A stretch of DNA of 7,289 bases from an uncultured Phascolarctobacterium sp. (GTDB taxonomy: Bacteria; Bacillota; Negativicutes; Acidaminococcales; Acidaminococcaceae). A program made the position numbers and the translations under genes. Position 1 is the first letter of the stretch, and each line of letters opens with the position of its first letter. The stretch lies in assembly GCA_900551335.1 (NCBI GenBank), contig URVO01000071.1, positions 1 to 7,289 on the forward strand. The letters are read 5' to 3'. The notes beneath the pieces are model-generated. The model saw only the letters and a program-made list of their open reading frames with translations. It made no database searches and had not been told where the DNA came from. Positions 6,018 through 7,289 of this stretch are shown here, piece by piece.

Positions 6018-6548
6018 ATGAGCGTAAACGTAAAAGGCAGAAACATTGATGTAACTCCGGCTCTGAGAGAGTATGTGGAGAAAAAAATTACGAAGGTAAC
6101 TAAACAGTTCAAAACTGTTGGCGACATTTCTGCAGTACTGAAGGTTGAGAAAGGCAATCACATTGTCGAGATTACTGTTCCGGCGAGCGGCATTCTTCTG
6201 AGAGCACAGGAAACCACGAAGGATATGTATTCCTCCATCGACCTGGTTGTAGAGAAGATTGAGCGGCAGATTCATAAATATAAAACCCGTCTTATGAAGA
6301 GAAAATACAGCAACTTTGCAGAGCCTGTTGCACCTGCACCTGCTGCTGAAGCAGAAGAAGGCGAGTTCCAGATTGTTAAGAACAAACGCTTTGTTATGCA
6401 CCCGATGACTCCGGAGGAAGCAATCCTGCAAATGAATCTTCTGAATCACGATTTCTTCGTATTCTTCGATCCTGATCTGGGCGCAACAAACGTTGTATAT
6501 CGTCGCAAAGACGGCAAATATGGTTTGCTCAGTCCTGAATTAAAATAA
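6018..6548 (+). CDS. hpf: Ribosome hibernation promoting factor, long form
   Basis: A 176-residue cytoplasmic protein of the HPF/YfiA family, expected to bind the 30S decoding region and dimerise 70S ribosomes into inactive 100S particles during slow growth. The N-terminal ribosome-binding domain spans about residues 1-100 and starts with the typical form MSVNVKGRNIDVTPALREYV. An Ala/Pro/Glu-rich linker (about 101-116) follows. The C-terminal dimerisation domain (about 117-175) carries MTPEEAILQMNLLNHDFFVF and VVYRRKDGKYGLL. The length and the presence of the C-terminal domain place it in the long class, which forms dimers without a separate RMF protein. The start is clear, with AAGGAGG 8 bases upstream. 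It is followed by its own terminator and then secA, a gene order common in Bacillota. Candidate promoters, one sigma-H-like, lie upstream. Confidence 0.97.
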   Translation: MSVNVKGRNIDVTPALREYVEKKITKVTKQFKTVGDISAVLKVEKGNHIVEITVPASGILLRAQETTKDMYSSIDLVVEKIERQIHKYKTRLMKRKYSNFAEPVAPAPAAEAEEGEFQIVKNKRFVMHPMTPEEAILQMNLLNHDFFVFFDPDLGATNVVYRRKDGKYGLLSPELK

Positions 6549-6574
6549 AAATCATTTTTTAACTTATAATTCAC

Positions 6575-6606
6575 AAAAAGCACGGGAAAATTTCTCGTGC
6601 TTTTTT
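6575..6606 (+). terminator. Intrinsic terminator after hpf
   Basis: An inverted repeat pairs AAAAAGCACG (6575-6584) with CGTGCTTTTT (6596-6605). It can extend inward by about three pairs to 6587/6593, leaving a 5-base loop, and it ends in a T-run at 6601-6606. The A-run on the 5' side could give weak termination on the minus strand as well. Confidence 0.93.
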
Positions 6607-6633
6607 GCTTTTCAGAGCAGTTTCTGATATAAT
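6605..6633 (+). promoter_or_regulatory. Promoter of secA (extended -10)
   Basis: A perfect TATAAT (6628-6633) is preceded by TGA, giving the full extended -10 TGnTATAAT. TTGCTT (6605-6610) lies exactly 17 bases upstream as the -35. The -35 begins within the T-tract of the hpf terminator. Transcription would start near 6640, about 46 bases before the secA start. Confidence 0.7.
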
Positions 6634-6674
6634 TTACAATTAGGTGTATAGTCTTTTAACCGCACCATATATTT

Positions 6675-6680
6675 AAGGAG
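6675..6680 (+). promoter_or_regulatory. Shine-Dalgarno site of secA
   Basis: AAGGAG precedes two adjacent in-frame candidate starts: GTG at 6686 (5-base spacing) and TTG at 6689 (8-base spacing). The site supports both; no ATG is available. Confidence 0.75.
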
Positions 6681-6685
6681 TGATC

Positions 6686-7289
6686 GTGTTGCTCGAAGGC
6701 ATTTTAAAGAAAATTTTTGGTGACCCCAACGAAAAAGAAATCAAAAACATTCGTGTAATCGTAGAGAAGATCAATAGCCTGGAGAAGGATATGCAAAGCT
6801 TGAGCTCTGCTAATTTGGCGGCCAAGACTGCTGAATTTAAGGTTCGTCTGCAAAAGGGCGAAACTTTGGATGATATTCTGCCGGAGGCCTTTGCTGTTGT
6901 CCGCGAGGCATCTAAGCGTGTTACCGGTATGCGTCATTTTGACGTACAGATGATAGGCGGCGTTGTGCTGCACCGCGGCAAAATTGCCGAGATGCGTACC
7001 GGCGAGGGCAAAACCCTTGTAGCGACTGCGCCTGTATACCTCAACGCTCTTACGGGCAAGGGCGTGCATGTTGTTACTGTCAATGACTATCTTGCCCGTC
7101 GTGACAGCGAGGACATGGGCCGTATCTATAAAGCGCTGGGCCTGTCTGTTGGCCTGATTGTGCATGATATGGACTTCCCTGACCGCAAGGCTGCTTATGC
7201 TGCTGATATTACCTACGGCACAAACAACGAATTCGGCTTCGACTACCTGCGTGATAACATGGTGGTTGATGAAAACCAGATGGTTCAGC
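6686..7289 (+). CDS. secA: Preprotein translocase ATPase SecA (3' end outside window)
   Basis: The ATP-driven motor that pushes unfolded preproteins through SecYEG at the cytoplasmic membrane. Only the first 201 codons are present, roughly a quarter of a typical SecA; the frame is open to the window end. Counting from the GTG at 6686, the start reads (M)[14 protein letters not shown]-motif-like segment [12 protein letters not shown] follows. The Walker A motif MRTGEGKT spans 103-110, with the catalytic Lys at 109. VNDYLARRD and the very conserved segment [16 protein letters not shown] come after it. The first nucleotide-binding domain has therefore begun; the DEVD Walker B, preprotein-crosslinking and zinc-binding C-terminal regions lie beyond the window. 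The start could instead be the TTG at 6689. It has its own promoter after the hpf terminator. Confidence 0.97.
   Translation, partial: MLLEGILKKIFGDPNEKEIKNIRVIVEKINSLEKDMQSLSSANLAAKTAEFKVRLQKGETLDDILPEAFAVVREASKRVTGMRHFDVQMIGGVVLHRGKIAEMRTGEGKTLVATAPVYLNALTGKGVHVVTVNDYLARRDSEDMGRIYKALGLSVGLIVHDMDFPDRKAAYAADITYGTNNEFGFDYLRDNMVVDENQMVQ

Noticed and set aside
5709..6449. Minus-strand 246-residue open frame spanning the intergenic region and hpf
   Set aside because: It overlaps hpf and the start of the acetyltransferase gene, the composition is Cys/Leu/Phe-rich without domains, and no ribosome site was evident. It is not a credible gene.
6704..7165. Minus-strand open frame opposite secA
   Set aside because: It is antisense to the highly conserved SecA N-terminus, and the protein looks like a shadow frame.

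Overview
The window reads as chromosomal DNA of a Bacillota-type bacterium. The evidence is strong AGGAG-type Shine-Dalgarno sites before the genes, a long-form ribosome hibernation factor directly upstream of secA (a classic Bacillota gene order), and moderate G+C. The style of the multi-domain c-di-GMP protein and of the SecA N-terminus would fit the Negativicutes (for example relatives of Phascolarctobacterium or Acidaminococcus). That placement is inference from remembered family style, not a search. I see no insertion sequence, prophage gene, CRISPR array, tRNA or rRNA.

Layout. (1) Positions 1-2495, plus strand: a large c-di-GMP turnover protein whose N-terminus lies before the window. 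Its order is HAMP-like helical region, intact GGDEF, PAS, degenerate GGDEF, intact EAL. (2) 2500-2536: a near-ideal hairpin with T-tracts on both sides, serving as a shared terminator for two converging transcription units. (3) 5757 down to 2541, minus strand: a compact three-gene unit of arylamine N-acetyltransferase-like protein, CCA-adding-type tRNA nucleotidyltransferase with an HD domain, and a secreted C39-like cysteine peptidase. The gaps are 45 and 4 bases, so cotranscription is likely. (4) 5758-6017: a divergent intergenic region holding candidate promoters for both directions, including a sigma-H-like site and a leader hairpin before hpf. (5) 6018-6548, plus strand: hpf, long form, followed by an intrinsic terminator at 6575-6606. 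(6) 6605-6633: a good extended -10 promoter that starts inside the terminator's T-tract and leads into secA (6686 to the window end, truncated).

Functionally, the right-hand part is housekeeping: ribosome dimerisation in slow growth, and the Sec translocase motor. The minus-strand unit mixes tRNA 3'-end maturation with an acetyltransferase and an exported peptidase that have no obvious biochemical link to it. The left-hand gene is a signalling protein that could both make and degrade c-di-GMP. Nothing here amounts to a clearly new system. The points most worth a second look are the double-GGDEF/EAL architecture, the odd gene partnership around cca, and the regulatory DNA between the acetyltransferase gene and hpf.
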